A stretch of 64,000 bases of DNA from Antedon mediterranea (GCF_964355755.1 NC_092673.1:27409001-27473000), one strand, 5' to 3'. Shown: positions 34,177 to 46,696, counted from the first letter of the stretch. A program made the numbers and translations. The notes: generated by a model from the letters alone, not told the origin.

Positions 34177-37100
34177 TCAAGATGTCGTCGTTTCTTTCCT
34201 TACTCCAGGATGATCTGTGTAATAGTCTTTGTAATCATATTTCACAAAGATTGGTATTGGATTTGGCATCAGCCCTGCAAAATACAAGATATATATTACT
34301 GTATATATAATTGGATGATTACCATAACTACCAAAACCACAACTACCAACACATTTACTTATAGGGTACCAAATGTATCTTTACATGTTTATACCAACAT
34401 TCAACCATACCCCACAACTACTACTGTACACCACCACCACAACCATCATGGTACAGTTACCAAATACAATTACCAAATAGATCAGACTGTTTTAAAGCTG
34501 GTTATATAGTCCAAAAATCAACAAGCTACCACAACCACACTTCTATCAACTTCTCTCCAACCATCATGGTACATTCGATTACCTGCACCTAATGGATACC
34601 AGGTGGTATTTTCGGTACAACTATCATATACTTACCGATAGCTCTAGCTTCTTCAACTGCTTTCACTAACTGTTTGTACCTCATTTGGCAAATACTGGTT
34701 CTATACCAACTATATATTTCTAGTGAGTGTGGACATACAAATTGTTCAAGCAATTTCACATTCTAAGTAAAAAAAAATCAAATAATTATTCATATTATTT
34801 ATTTTATCGCGTTTTTGCAATCTGCCTTTGTAATGAGTTTTTAAACAGTATTACTGTATAACATAGGCCTATAAGTAGGCTTTTATTTGTCTCACTAGAA
34901 AATGTCCCCTTAAAGATGTATTGTCCCCTTAAAGATGTATTGTCCCCCTGAAAAAATATTTTGAAAAAATATTTTTTTTAATTTGATCAAAAAAACAAAA
35001 ACATGTGTTCATTTTTTCTCTTCTACGGAATTGAATAATTTTATCTGTACACTGTAAAATGCCTATTCAAAGTCTGATTTTATAAATCATTATTTTTTCA
35101 TGATTTCAGGGTACAATACATTAATAGGAAGAAATGGGAGTGTCCTAAGAGGGGTACTACAGTCTAAATAACATTGGAATGTAAGGCTTACATAAATAAA
35201 CTTAATTCCTTACTTTGTGATGCAACAAGAGCCGATCATCTCTGCATAGTGGGCATGGGTTGCCAGCTACTCTGTATGTGTCCCCCTTTCCTCTCTAAAT
35301 TAATTGAAATAAAAAATGCTATTTACATACAGTATTTTAGTGCAGTCTGCAATAGGTATGGTTAACTGGACTTGTGTTTTCAAAAACTCATTATTTGGAG
35401 TCAGTTGTATACTATGTCATTAAAAACATAATCAGTGCAACGATTGGTTTTAATGTTATGTACTTCCGGATTCAGAGTGTGCATATGAAATTGTAAAAGT
35501 TTTAAAACATAAAAGAAATTTACTTTTAACACAAAGATTCTTTTTCTATAGTTATACCCTAGTGATGGATACAGTGGCAGATTAAAAACATTTTGCCAGG
35601 ATTGATATGGAGGGCTAAAGTGGAGGGATCACAGAGACTGCTTTAATGGTACAAAAAATCATAAACTTACTATGCACATTTTTCTTGTTTTCTGTAAAAA
35701 AAAGAAAAGAAACAGTTAGTTTAGTCAAATATATAATATAACATACCATTTGTGTGGTGAGAACCAAAATGTAATTAATAATTGTATTAAATAAGATAAA
35801 GAATAATGCACTTGTCAATTGGATGCATCATTTACAAATAATTATCGATGCAAGTGAGCGTTAAAAAAAACCTAGATGGTACATCAGAACAGTAGTGTGT
35901 TAATGTCCGTCACTTTAACACCCTCCATATATAACAACATGGTCCCGCTCACGGGAGTCGTATAGTAGGTCATACAATTGACATGTGCATAAACTGTACT
36001 TACATTTGGTGGAACTCCACCCTTAAAATTACGTCTATAATTTGAAAATACTGGCTTGTTGCCATACTTTTCTAAGTATTCCTCGCTTCCTATGTACTCG
36101 ATGGCAGTCTCTAAATCAACTGGTTTAGCTTCTACTTTTTCTTCAGTTACTTCATCATCATCTTCTAAATGCTCTTCATTATGAAATGTTGTAGATGTAT
36201 TGATAGACCTAATAGTGTAAATACCACTGGTTACTTCTTTTTGGAGTATCTGTAATTGTAAATGAGGAAAAAGACAAATTTATTAGCAGCATAAAATGAT
36301 TTCTTCATTTAATATATATCAGGTTTTTTAATTACTTTTAAATATAAACACGAGAAACTATAGGACGGTCATATATTATTCTACGCTCGGTACGACCATC
36401 CAGTAAGTTTTTTTTTATAAGATAAAGATTGAAATATGGTTTTCCATCATAGGGTATCAACAACAAGCTTGGTTGTGCCCTATAGTTTGTATTTATTTAA
36501 TTGAATTGTAGCCTAGGCCTATTTTAGGGCCTAGTAGGAAAATAGGCCTATATAGCCTAGCCTAGGCCTAATATTATATTATATAACAGTTTTGCAATTT
36601 TTTGCACAGCAAAAATATTTAAAAGTTAGATCTAATTAACATTAATTAATAATAATAAATATTAATAATAATATTATTTATAAAGCGCACATATCCACTA
36701 GAAGTGCTCAAGGCACTAACCAACAAAGTTGATCATGTTCATGGGTTATCAAATCAATAACACATCTTGGCCTAGTACTACTACTAGCCTATAGTATTAG
36801 TATCATCACTATCTATCAGGTCCATGGAGGTATAAAAATAAAAAATGTTATACCTCCATGATCAGGTCAGTATCATATCAATTTTTATTTCATATTTTTA
36901 CATAATGATAATTAAATTTAAACATGATGATAGCACCCCATTGTGTGATCTTGTGAACGTTTTATATCATAATTATAACCCTACCGGGCGTTACCGGTCG
37001 AATTTTAGTATGACCGAATACAGTACTGTATACTGTATGTAGTTAGGCCCACTCGTCTGACATTCCTTTCCCCTGGTTGTTATGCTCGCAGCGCACACGC

Positions 37101-37334
37101 ACATATTCACATGTGTGGCCTTCCTCGGCTCGTCTTTAGACTTATAGCCGACATCATATGGTTTATTTGGCTGTTATAAAGACTAAAGCAAATAGAAATA
37201 GGCCTAGGCCTATTCAAAATCACATTTATTACCTTAGTAGTAGGTTTATAGGCCAGCAAAACTCTGCATTTCGAGCTTTTTGAAATGTTTTGCAAAATAA
37301 ATCTTCGACACACCGTCCTCATAGAGGCTGCCAT
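34177..37334 (-). CDS. MRPS18B: Mitochondrial small-subunit ribosomal protein S18B (mS40)
   Basis: Component of the mitochondrial 28S ribosomal subunit. Exons, 5' to 3' on the minus strand: 37334-37233, 36249-36004, 35294-35214, 34762-34636, 34274-34177. All are GT-AG and join in frame to 217 aa plus TGA. The first 34 residues ([20 protein letters not shown]...) are basic with no acidic residue, as expected of a mitochondrial targeting peptide. Exon 2 has an acidic stretch, then [20 protein letters not shown] and GGVPPN; exon 3 has [10 protein letters not shown]; exon 4 has [12 protein letters not shown] and a C-terminal helix. These blocks match human MRPS18B rather than the S18A or S18C paralogues. 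Conserved Cys pairs likely bind zinc. Human MRPS18B (258 aa) has a longer C-terminus. Same strand as PNUTS, 2.7 kb downstream of it. Confidence 0.93.
34763..35213 (-). other. MRPS18B intron with a short dispersed-repeat array
   Basis: At 34902-34950 the 19-bp unit TGTCCCCTTAAAGATGTAT occurs twice and starts a third time, followed by CTGAAAAAATATTTTG. The same TTAAAGATGTATTGTCCYCT motif appears at 45030-45070 (PNUTS intron) and 55050-55110 (GTF2H4 intron), each followed by an A/T-rich stretch and CCTATTCAAAG-like words: a dispersed repeat of unknown class. Confidence 0.55.
35295..36003 (-). other. MRPS18B intron 2
   Basis: 709 bp, AT-rich, no exon or named repeat recognised. Confidence 0.5.
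36250..37232 (-). other. MRPS18B intron 1, with TAGGCCTA cluster
   Basis: 983 bp. It holds a dense cluster of AGGCCTA words at 36510-36572 and a LINE 3' end (next entry). No coding content. Confidence 0.6.
36632..36775 (-). mobile_element. LINE 3'-end fragment (TTTATAAAGCGC type)
   Basis: AATTAATAATAATAAATATTAATAATAATATTATTTATAAAGCGCAC runs into ATATCCACTAGAAGTGCTCA and AGGCACTAACCAA. A TAA/TAT microsatellite joined to TTTATAAAGCGCACAT...GTGCTCAAGGCAC is a form I associate with 3' tails of CR1/L2-like LINEs in marine invertebrates. In this orientation the element reads on the minus strand. Only the tail is present. Confidence 0.5.
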
Positions 37335-39040
37335 TTTGAATAATTCAGACGGCCAACAAAATATTTAAAAGAGCGTTCAAAACACAGATGGCGCCACATC
37401 TGTCATTTGCCACAATCCGAATCGAAATAAAACAAAAATGTGTCCGCCAAGTTTCGAACTGCTCCTTTTATATAATCGTGTAAAAATTCTAGACTCTCTT
37501 TTTTTACATAAATTAAAATTGCATAAAAAAATATACAGTACCGTACTCAGGCAAACCTAAGTTGCTATACATTATATATGGAATGTTTTTATACAATTTA
37601 TAGTTTCTGTAATTTCCCTGACATTTTAATAACTATTAACGGCTGCATATCTCTCATATCTAGTTCGATTTTTTATTCTTTTTAAAATTAACCATACCAG
37701 TCGATAATTATGCCTACATCATTCACTGTTCATTGGTAATGGTATTGTTTAAGAGCATATACAGCAACAACAAAATACAAACGTTATAACGTATTAACAA
37801 GTTTTTTTTTTATATGACGAAAAATGACAATAAAAAGAAAACACGGAAAACAACAATTTCATTTTGCCACATTATTTCACATGGCCCTCTGTATTGTTCG
37901 CTTTCATTACATTTTCACATTTTAATTTTACATTTTTACAATCATAGAGAAACTTAAGGTACATAAAGTAACAGTTAATTGCGCAATAAACAACATTATT
38001 AATTTTGCAATAAAATACAGTGACCACATGAACCAAGAGACACATCGGATATTACCTCCCTAGGCTTCGTCAGTATTGGTACTGTGGAATACTATATTAT
38101 TAATCACCAAAGAGTTATTTAAAATAACTTCTTGGTATTACCAAAGGCAATTGGTATTAAAAAATTACTATAATAAAAAAGTGATGACTCTATGAGTAAA
38201 TTAAATAATAATCTTATTTAACGATACCATAGGGTACAATAATAAAAAGGGCCTATAAAACTAGGTGGACCACGACTTATATCTAACCTCTTCAGCCAAA
38301 ATACATTAGTATCGCTGTTTGTATTTTGTTCATTCAATATTCCATGACGATGACAATAAAATGTCAAAATATTAAACCCTAACATTATGGAGAATTTAAA
38401 TTACAATAGAAGTATTTTGTTTTTAAATTTCGTTTTTCTAGATGAATACCTTGCGTTGCGTAGCATATTCACTCGATCGGTCATCAAAATTTGACGGACA
38501 AAAGGGCACAAACGATTTAGAATGTCTTTACGTGTCTGCTGTTCTTTCCTTTCAGCCACCAATGAATAATTATTTTTTAACAAAATGATGCACGTTACCC
38601 TTTACACCATTCTCTTTCTTTTACGCTTTAGTCAAGTTTCTTGCGTCCACTTTCGTGAAATAGCGAAGAAAACACAAACAAAAAATATTATAAAAATAAT
38701 CTTATTTCATTTGTTGAAAAAATTATAGATACATAATTTTACATATCTCATGAGATAATAAATTACAAAGTAAACTATTTGTGATTTTATACATCTACTG
38801 ACGTTAAACGTAAACCTGAAATTTTTTTAAAAATCCACATTTTCTTAATGAAATAATTACGTCATACATCCACTTCAAAACATTTACGAATTGGGCAACA
38901 AAAACCACAAAATATCTAAAATTATATTTGTAAAATTCAATTCAATAATTTCAGTCAATATATTATTAAAATATTTGTAGAGATCAAATGGTATTAATAC
39001 TCATTGTTCGGTTTATTTTTAATTTGATATGATTTTGATT
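37335..39040. other. Spacer between PNUTS and MRPS18B
   Basis: Contains the MRPS18B 5' flank (upstream of 37334) and probably PNUTS 3' UTR or downstream DNA. AT-rich with no extra gene recognised. A minus-strand 60-codon frame at 38401-38583 lacks support. Confidence 0.5.
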
Positions 39041-39453
39041 TCCGTTAATAATTTGATTACTTTGTGGAAACTCATGTTATCATTCAATCTACTATTGATT
39101 ATTATTCAATCGATTGATTGATTTAAGTCAATGACTAATTATTGATTGATTTATTTCAATCGACTGATTAATTATTGACTGATTTATATAAAACGATCGA
39201 TCAATTATTGATTGATTTCAAACGATTGATTAATTATTGATTGATTTATTTCCAACGATTGATTCATTATTGATTTATATCAATCGATTGATTATTTATT
39301 TATTAATTATATATCATTTATGAATTTATTAATTCAATCAATTATAGATTGATTTATTTAATCAATTATGGTATTATTTATTCAATCAATTAATGATTAT
39401 TCAATCAATCAAATATTGATTTATTTAATAAATCAATTATTCATTGATTTTGT
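39041..39453. repeat. AT-rich array of ATTGATTGATTT / TCAATCGATTGATT units
   Basis: About 400 bp of drifting units of about 32-35 bp built from TTGATTGATT and TCAATCGATTGATTAATTA. It lies downstream of the PNUTS stop codon on the minus strand and may be in its 3' UTR. Open frames in it are low-complexity artefacts. Confidence 0.8.
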
Positions 39454-39996
39454 TATTCTTATTATGTCTTTGTTCTTTCTCATCATCTATTGTAATAAAC
39501 GTTTTTTTTTTTGTTGTTTTACATGTGTGGTGGGTGGATATCAACTTGGTGGGAAATGGAGTTGTTGTTACAATACCTGCTTTTGTCCAAAAGAAAAATA
39601 CTTCCAATTTCAATTGGCTTTCAACATGTCCAATATCATGATTAGAAGTGATTGAGATGGAGTAAACAAACACAATATTTAAATCTGCATTCAACTACAA
39701 CCAACCAATAAAATGCTTTGACTAGTTGTTAGCCTCCAATCACAATGTACATGTAAATTAAATATTTGCATATTTAGATATAATTGGCAAGTCATAGTTT
39801 TTCTTTTCACAATTCTTTTTACATTTTCTCCTTAAGAAGAAAACAAGCAATTTACAGCTCATGATTACTGTACTGATTTTGAATCAATCATAATCATTAT
39901 ACAAGCTTTTGAAATTGTTTGGCCTTCCATATCTTTCGGTTGCAAGCACGGCTTTTCATCTTCGGTGGGTGGCGACTGTAACAGTAGGAGACATGT

Positions 39997-40265
39997 TCAT
40001 ATAGGTGGACCATTAATACCAGGATGCAGAAAATGACAATTATTGGCCATCCGACAACCTCCACGATTCATAAAATGCCAACAGGGTTCTGAGCGCCCTC
40101 GTCCACGTGCCCCTCGACCACCACGCATCCCACGACCACCACGCATGCCTCGCATTGCACCTCTCGGTGGCGGTGGTGGTGGTGGACCTCGATGCTCTCC
40201 TCGGCCCATATTTGGTGGAAAGGGGAAAGGAGGACGTGGTCCTCTAAAATTTCCTGGTGGGATAC
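39997..40265 (-). CDS. PPP1R10: PNUTS last exon: RGG region and CCCH zinc finger
   Basis: Reads [20 protein letters not shown], then [15 protein letters not shown], then repeated [15 protein letters not shown], then the zinc finger [10 protein letters not shown]...CHFLHPG and GINGPPI, TGA at 39997-39999. Human PNUTS ends with the same arrangement (CRHFMMKGNC...CAFYHPGVNGPP). RGG stretches and the CCCH finger are the RNA-binding end of the protein. The 80-codon open frame on the opposite strand (40043-40285) is the antisense shadow of this exon. Confidence 0.93.
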
Positions 40266-43200
40266 CTGAAAGATTAAAAATTTAAAGAACCTTTTATAAG
40301 AATTGTATATTCATAACCAAAAAAAAAATCATCTAAAAAAACCATATATTTTATGAGAGACAGTGTATTTCTTGTTATACACATTAATGTGATTGGTATC
40401 AAAATGCCGGAATTGTACAGAGTAAGGTATTAAACTACCACCGTTGTGGGGTGGGTACCTTTGCTTGGGCGTCTCTCTACTACTGTATATTTAGAAACTA
40501 ATAGCATTTTACATGCATCACTTAAATTTATACAGTAATTTTATTTTTGCAAAAAAAAAAAAAATAAATACTTACTACCAATTATACCTCCCCTTCCTCG
40601 TATAGGGGGTCTCATAAATGCCATAGGGTCATTTGGATTAAACGGCATTCTGGGTCGGGGACCACTACCTAAAAAAATACAGCATAAATTACATTAATGT
40701 CAAAACTAATTTGTATATAAAGGAATTGGAAATAATGTTTAATGTATAACATTTTTACACATTTTAAAAAAAGTAATATTAAACGACCGTTCAATAGATT
40801 GTACAATTGCATGGCAATGACCCACATTCGTCCAATCAAATGACAGGAATTTATTTAGGTGTTGTATAATTTTTTGTTATTAGAATTACTTTATAATCAC
40901 AAATCATATTACATGAAGAATATCACATAATATATTTGCTGTATATAGTTGAATTAATATTAAATATTATCTCAATTTGCCTTACCTTGTCCTTTTAAGC
41001 TTTCCACAATTTCTTTTAGTTTTGATGTGAGCCCTTCCTCCTGGTCATGGCCTTGGCCCTGCAAACATTAATTTGAATATGATATTTTTGCATGTTTGTA
41101 TACAGGTGACAAACACAGGTGAATAATTAATGTTATATGAATACAGGAATCCCTTCTTTGGGAAACTCATAAAAGGGTATTTTTCACATGAAATGAGCAA
41201 GGTCAATATGTGATATATTATCACAATGGCCAACCCCTATTCATGGGGAAAATATTTGATTGGGTCTCAAATATATTCAAATAATGGTAAGGAGTTGTAA
41301 CAGGCTGGCCTTCTCCCGCTCAAATACTACATTTCTAACAATTGTAAAAGCAATACAATAAACAAAAGTAGTAATATATAATGAGACAATACAAAAATAC
41401 CATTAATAGACCTGCCTGCATAACCTGTTTGATTAATATACATTTTGAATTGAAATTGTTTATGGCATGCTGATCTATTTTTATACATATATATAAACAC
41501 ATCAGGCAAAGAACATTAATTCTAAACCGCCCAGTGATATACTGAAATTTAAGTAATTAATTTGAAACGATAAAGATGAGGAAATCATCTTATTATGTTT
41601 TAAACCTGTTAGTGGCGGTAATTATCGCTGTTAGTCTTGATTGAATAAGATAAAATAAAATAATAAATTTGTATATAATTATATATATAATAAATGAACA
41701 TACCATAAGTGTAGACAGCACATGATGTACGTTGTCATAAGCGGACGGTGCATTGGGATCTTCCATTTGGCCAGGTTCATATTGTGCATACTGTGCATTA
41801 GGGTCGTACTGTCCCGTCATGTTGTACTCTGCATTCGGGTCATAATCTTGATTTGGGTCAAATTGCATATTGGGGTCAAATCCTTCCTCTGCACTGCTGC
41901 TTTCCTGAAATATGCAATACAATAATTTTATTAATAAAAATAATTGATAAATATTAGATTTATAACTTTTAGTAGAAACAAAAAGAGAAAACAATTTTTT
42001 GTAAAAACTTTTATCAAAACAGCAAAAATTTGAATTTCAAATCAAATTAAAAAACATTTATTATTAATTAGCAATACCAAGGAAGTGCTAACCAGACAAC
42101 TTACATCTTCCAAAGGAATCCTCTTTACTTCTGATGGTTCCAAGATTTCTGGATCTGGTTCCATTGGCGTTTCCGGAAGACTGGCCTTATCAAAGAACAG
42201 CACCTGAAGGACAGCCATCTCTCGCTGCCGTTGAGTCTCTTTCTCGTGGCTTGAGCATACAACCTCTGGCGGTGCATTTGGAATGTGCAACTTGATGGGA
42301 CGTTTCCACTGTAAAAAAAAAAAAATTGTTTTTTATATATTATTTTTTGTCCAATTGTTGCAAAATTAAAGAGCATTCGTTTCAAAATTTTTTTACAATA
42401 TAAATGTTAGACATACCATGATGAATTCTATCGTGCCCTTTGATATCTTCTCATCACTGGGTTGTACCTTCTTCACGGCCATCATGGCTTCCTTCTCACT
42501 TTCTCTTTCTAAACGCTTGGCATCGGCAAAATTTGAAACTTTATTTACATTCACTAGAAAGAGATTATAAATCATAAAATATGCATTCATATGAATTAAC
42601 AAAAATAAATTAAAAAAAACTCCCAAAAATATTTGGTAAAATTTAAAATGTGTATGTTGTTTACCTCTTTCACTCTCGTCCAGCTCAAAGTAAAGAACAT
42701 CCACTAGATCATCATCTGGTTTCCATCTAACAGATTTCTTCTTCTTTTTGGTACCAGATTTATTATCTTCTCCATCCTTTGTTTCCTCGTCATCCTCTGT
42801 TGTTCCAGCGGAGTAGAATCGAACTATAAATAAAATAAATAAATAATCTTTAGTATATTGTGTAAATGATAAAAAGGTGCAAATACGCAAGAGCGAAGAA
42901 TTGAAACATTCCAAATTTGATTATATTATATACTTATTATTATATATGGTTTATCATACTTACTTTTAGGAGCATCTGTCTTGCCATCTTTCCCATTCTA
43001 ATAAATAACAAAATAAAATTGTATTATTTCTGAGACAAGACAAAAAAAAACATTATCACTTAAATTATTATTTGATCAATCAGAAACAGCATAAAAACAA
43101 TTTTAGTAAAATATTAGAAATAATAAAATCTGTACCTGTGGCTCTGCCGTTGGATTGGACACATCAAATGCATTCTGAAAACAATTTAAACAAATAAAAT

Positions 43201-46200
43201 ATAACATTGTTAAAACATCAATCAAAATTCAAATTATATATACTGTATACATTTCGAAAAAAAAACACCTATTGAAGGTGTAGCTTGGCGCTTAACATGC
43301 TTGTCTTCCAATACCAAGGTCCAGGATTCGATCCTCACCTAGTGCCAGGGCTGCAACTGTTTCTACGTCACTCTCCTAGCCTCAAATGAGACTTAGGTTA
43401 TAAGCATGATAATTGGAGAGTTTCTCGATGTTGAAGGAGTATGAAAAAAAAAAAAATGTAACCGTTACCTTTGGTCCACCTTTTGGTGACGCTGGTTTAA
43501 CAGGTGGTTTCTTAGGTTTTCTTCGTATTGGTGCCGTTGGTGGCGCTAGAAGTGCATCCATAAACCCGGCACTTTCATGTAAAACATGAACTATTGAATT
43601 GGAAAGAGAATAACTCCTATTATCATCAGCATTATTATATATATTATATATAATAATCTTTCTGTACAGATATTGTAGAAAAGCAGCATACAAAACATAA
43701 TATAGTCACAATTAAAGAAATTATAAATTTACTAATACAAACAATAAAAATAGTTCATATTTGAAACCTTACCTTTGTTAACTTTGGGCGACAACTTGGG
43801 TTTGTCATTACCATTGTTGTCTGTGTCTTGTTTCGGCTTTTTCTCCGCCGGTTGAACAACTTTATCTAATGTTTGTCTGAAAAATTTAAGGTTTGGACCA
43901 AGGGTTGAGACTACAGAGAAGAATGGAGATTATATGTAGGAAAGTGTAACCTGTACTTAATACATGTATAGTACAAGTAGTTGTCAAAGAAAGAATATTT
44001 ATAAAGATAACCAAATTCACATGGATAACAATTTTTTTTATAAAGCAAGTAATTAATATTCTTACCCTTCTCGTTTGGCAACTGTGGTCTTTTTATTAGT
44101 AGGTTGCACTGCTAATTTCTTCTTTATACGCATTTTCGGAAGTGGTGGCGCCATTTCGAGGCCCGTTGACCTTAACTTAGCATGTGCTGGGCCCGACACC
44201 TTTGTTTTCTTAGGTTTAGGAGGGTCAAATGTCTTTGAAATTGTAGGACTATTATCATCCTTTAGTTTAACAACTGGTTTACCAGTTTTTATTTGAGTTA
44301 TTTTTAATTTTCCAACTTTCTTGACTTTTTCTTCTGCGTTATCGCTTTTCTCACTAGATTCTCCGTTGTCTTCTTTCTTGACTTTTACCTTCTTCTTTTT
44401 CACTACTTGTTTAGTATCTAAAAATTACAATATATACAATACAATGGTATATAATTATATGATTAATATATATCGGTTTTGGAGTCTTTTTATACTTTAA
44501 ATGCATACAAAACATAGTTCGTACAAGCAAACACCTTCCATAACATTGCAAAACTGCAATTATAAGAGGGTGTTACCGAGGCAATCTAACAGGATGCCGA
44601 GCTTTGGAGATCAAAGGGCTTATCTGTGGCTCCAACCCAATCAGTTCCACGCTAATTAACAGACACCACGCGCCCCAGAAAATATGTATACTGTTGGTAT
44701 TTGTCACAGCCAGACATAAGATCAAAGGACTGTTACGAGTTCCTATCTTGGCAAGGCGAACTAAGTGTTCTGTTGTTATATTGCCTTGGTGTTACTTGGT
44801 GTTAAAAAAAGTACATCCTACAACCACACTTGTTAATAAAACCACCATTCAAATAACTACCCCATTAAAGAGACACTTGGTCCTGATTGTGTCCTCTTAT
44901 GGGGTTCTAGAGTAAATTGACTTGACTTACCAGCAGGGCTATGCTTGATCACCTTCATCCATGTCCCCACTAGGTCAGTAGCAATTGGTTGAAGTTCTGT
45001 ATAAAAAATAATAATTAAGTTAAAAAAAATTAAAGATGTATTGTCCCCTGAAAAATAATTCATACAATTTTTTTTGTATGTATTACTTAGTTATCCACCT
45101 TGACAAAAAAATGGTCAAATAGATTACAAAAACTGTTCTTTATTTTAGAAATACTTACCGTTTCCGTCATTTTTGCTCAGCTGTTTGATTGTCTTGGCAG
45201 TGTCATTCTGAAGGAAATATAATGAAGTAATAATTAGGAATTTAAAAATATATTATATATATTATTATTATTATATTATATTTTAAAATTAAAGATATAT
45301 ATATTTTAATGATTGGCTTAAATAGACATTTGGCATTTTTGTCTCAAAATTATACATACAGTAAAAATACAATACAGAACATAGACATTCAGATTATAAA
45401 AATATGTAACCAATATATGAAGATCTATATCGTACATCATAAAAGTGTGAAAATACCTTTTTTAATATTTCAATTGTTACTGGTAGATGCTTGAGTAGTT
45501 TGATAAGTTCGATGACAATGACTAAATTATCATTTTCTAAACCATCATGTAACCAGTGGTTGATCATGTCCCATCCGCCCAACTCCATAAACCTGATAAT
45601 AGATAAAACAGAACTTTAGTAAAAATTGTAATGATTCGGGAGGCATTCGTATAGCAGCCTTATACTTCTATCTTATATTCATATACTTGTGAAGTTAAGC
45701 TTTATGATTCAAATTGCTTTGAAAGAAAGATGCTTTATATTACAAATTTGATTTGATATGATTAGTCAAAATCATAACCTTGCCATAATCTTTTTAGATC
45801 TTCTGGTGTTATAATCCCACCCCTCCCCACCCCTCTAAAAAAAAACTAGACGTGATCTCTGTTCATGTGATATATTTTAATTTCTGCTTTATTCTGGTTA
45901 CAATATTTGATCATACTTTCAGCAATGGATTTATTATATCCAAGTGATTTTATTGTTTGAATAGCCATATGGTTGATACAAACAGGGACAAATAAATGAC
46001 ACAAAAACTTAGTTTTGCTTTTGAAATTTATATTTATTCATACTATTTTATATTATATACAACGGCAAAAAAATATACTTAATTAATTAAATACATTTTA
46101 CTTTACAAAATGTACTGTAATTAAAAATGTAACAGTGTAAGGAAAATGGGGTAGGGTGTGGGGCAGCAAGGCACAGCAAATATATACCAAAATACACTGC

Positions 46201-46696
46201 CCCTCCTGCTGAATTTAAACTTACTTGAATAAAACTGGTTTTGGCTGAGTTGCTTTAATGATGTTTATATACATACACTTGCTTACTAGTTTCCGAGAAC
46301 TTTTCATAAAACTATAAGAAAACAAAAATAATTCATACAAACTTCAAAACATAGAAAAAAGGTAAATTTAAATGTTAATAATTGTAATATCATAATCATG
46401 GTAATCATATCATAATCATGGTAATCATATCATAATCATGGTAATCATGAAGCTACAGATAAAATACTGCTATAATTCTAGAATTTCATTTTGAACCTTG
46501 CACGACTGCAATACTTAGTGGAACCACTAAATTGTGAGGGTATTTGGCATTTAATATAAATATGAATAATTATTTTGATCTCGTCTCACCTTAATATTTT
46601 GTCTACGTGCTCTTCATCTTTCATCTCGCCCGCTGGTGTTAACAAGGAACTAAGAGCATTTAGTAGATTCTTAGGATCAACTGCTGTGGAAGCGGC
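39997..46696 (-). CDS. PPP1R10: PNUTS, PP1 nuclear targeting subunit (PPP1R10), initiator exon unresolved
   Basis: Nuclear scaffold that brings protein phosphatase 1 to chromatin with WDR82 and TOX4 and promotes RNA polymerase II termination. Exons, 5' to 3': 46696-46590, 46311-46225, 45592-45457, 45207-45159, 44996-44931, 44417-44066, 43876-43773, 43590-43469, 43174-43136, 42997-42964, 42823-42665, 42553-42417, 42308-42105, 41904-41704, 41058-40986, 40668-40576, 40265-39997. All GT-AG, all phases agree: 743 codons plus TGA. Domains: TFIIS-N-like helical domain (about 1-150, with [13 protein letters not shown]), [11 protein letters not shown] (about 237-247), [15 protein letters not shown]1-binding RVxF-type KSVRW (394-398) followed by [15 protein letters not shown], PEPxxxP-type block, a DPN/Tyr-rich stretch, an RGG-rich region and a C-terminal CCCH zinc finger C-x8-C-x5-C-x3-H (716-735). 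Human PNUTS is 940 aa; the shortfall is mainly its Gly/His repeats. The exon with the start codon must lie upstream of 46698 and end in phase 0. Confidence 0.93.
41704..41904 (-). CDS. PPP1R10: PNUTS exon with DPN/Tyr-rich repeats
   Basis: A 67-codon, phase 0-0 exon: [40 protein letters not shown] and so on to HHVLSTLM. Five DPN tripeptides plus several Tyr form a low-complexity acidic segment. I recall no equivalent in human PNUTS; only the end (VHHVLSTLM) resembles the conserved VQEILTSIM helix. The exon length is a multiple of three, so skipping would keep the frame. Confidence 0.9.
42665..42823 (-). CDS. PPP1R10: PNUTS exon carrying the PP1-binding motif
   Basis: After an acidic run ([16 protein letters not shown]), the basic [20 protein letters not shown] contains the RVxF-type docking motif KSVRW (human: KSVTW), followed by YFELDESER; in human the same motif is followed by FYFELDETER. 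Val and Trp, which fill the hydrophobic groove of PP1, are both kept. Thr of the human motif, a reported phosphorylation-sensitive position, is Arg here. Confidence 0.93.
43275..43457 (+). mobile_element. tRNA-derived SINE in a PNUTS intron
   Basis: Starts near GTGTAGCTTGGCGCTTAACA with a box-A-like stretch; a box-B match AGGATTCGATCCT follows (canonical GGTTCGANTCC with one change); then a unique body and an A13 tail near 43444-43456. Internal pol III promoter plus A-tail is the classic SINE layout. It is antisense to PNUTS, and its A-tail ends about 10 bases from the splice donor of exon 43590-43469. Confidence 0.75.
44418..44930 (-). other. PNUTS intron with an unclassified dispersed sequence
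   Basis: 44570-44915 differs from its AT-rich surroundings: GAGGCAATCTAACAGGATGC, CGAGCTTTGGAGATCAAAGG, and a run ending GTCCTCTTATGGGGTTCTAG. It carries a 103-codon plus-strand open frame with no recognisable domain. I suspect a transposon fragment but cannot name it. Confidence 0.4.
45593..46224 (-). other. PNUTS intron, nothing recognised
   Basis: AT-rich, no repeats or exons noted. Confidence 0.5.
46388..46449. repeat. 20-bp tandem repeat, three copies
   Basis: CATATCATAATCATGGTAAT occurs three times in a row in a PNUTS intron. Confidence 0.85.

Noticed and set aside
40043-40285. 80-codon Pro/Arg/Gly-rich plus-strand frame
   Set aside because: Exact antisense of the RGG-rich last PNUTS exon.
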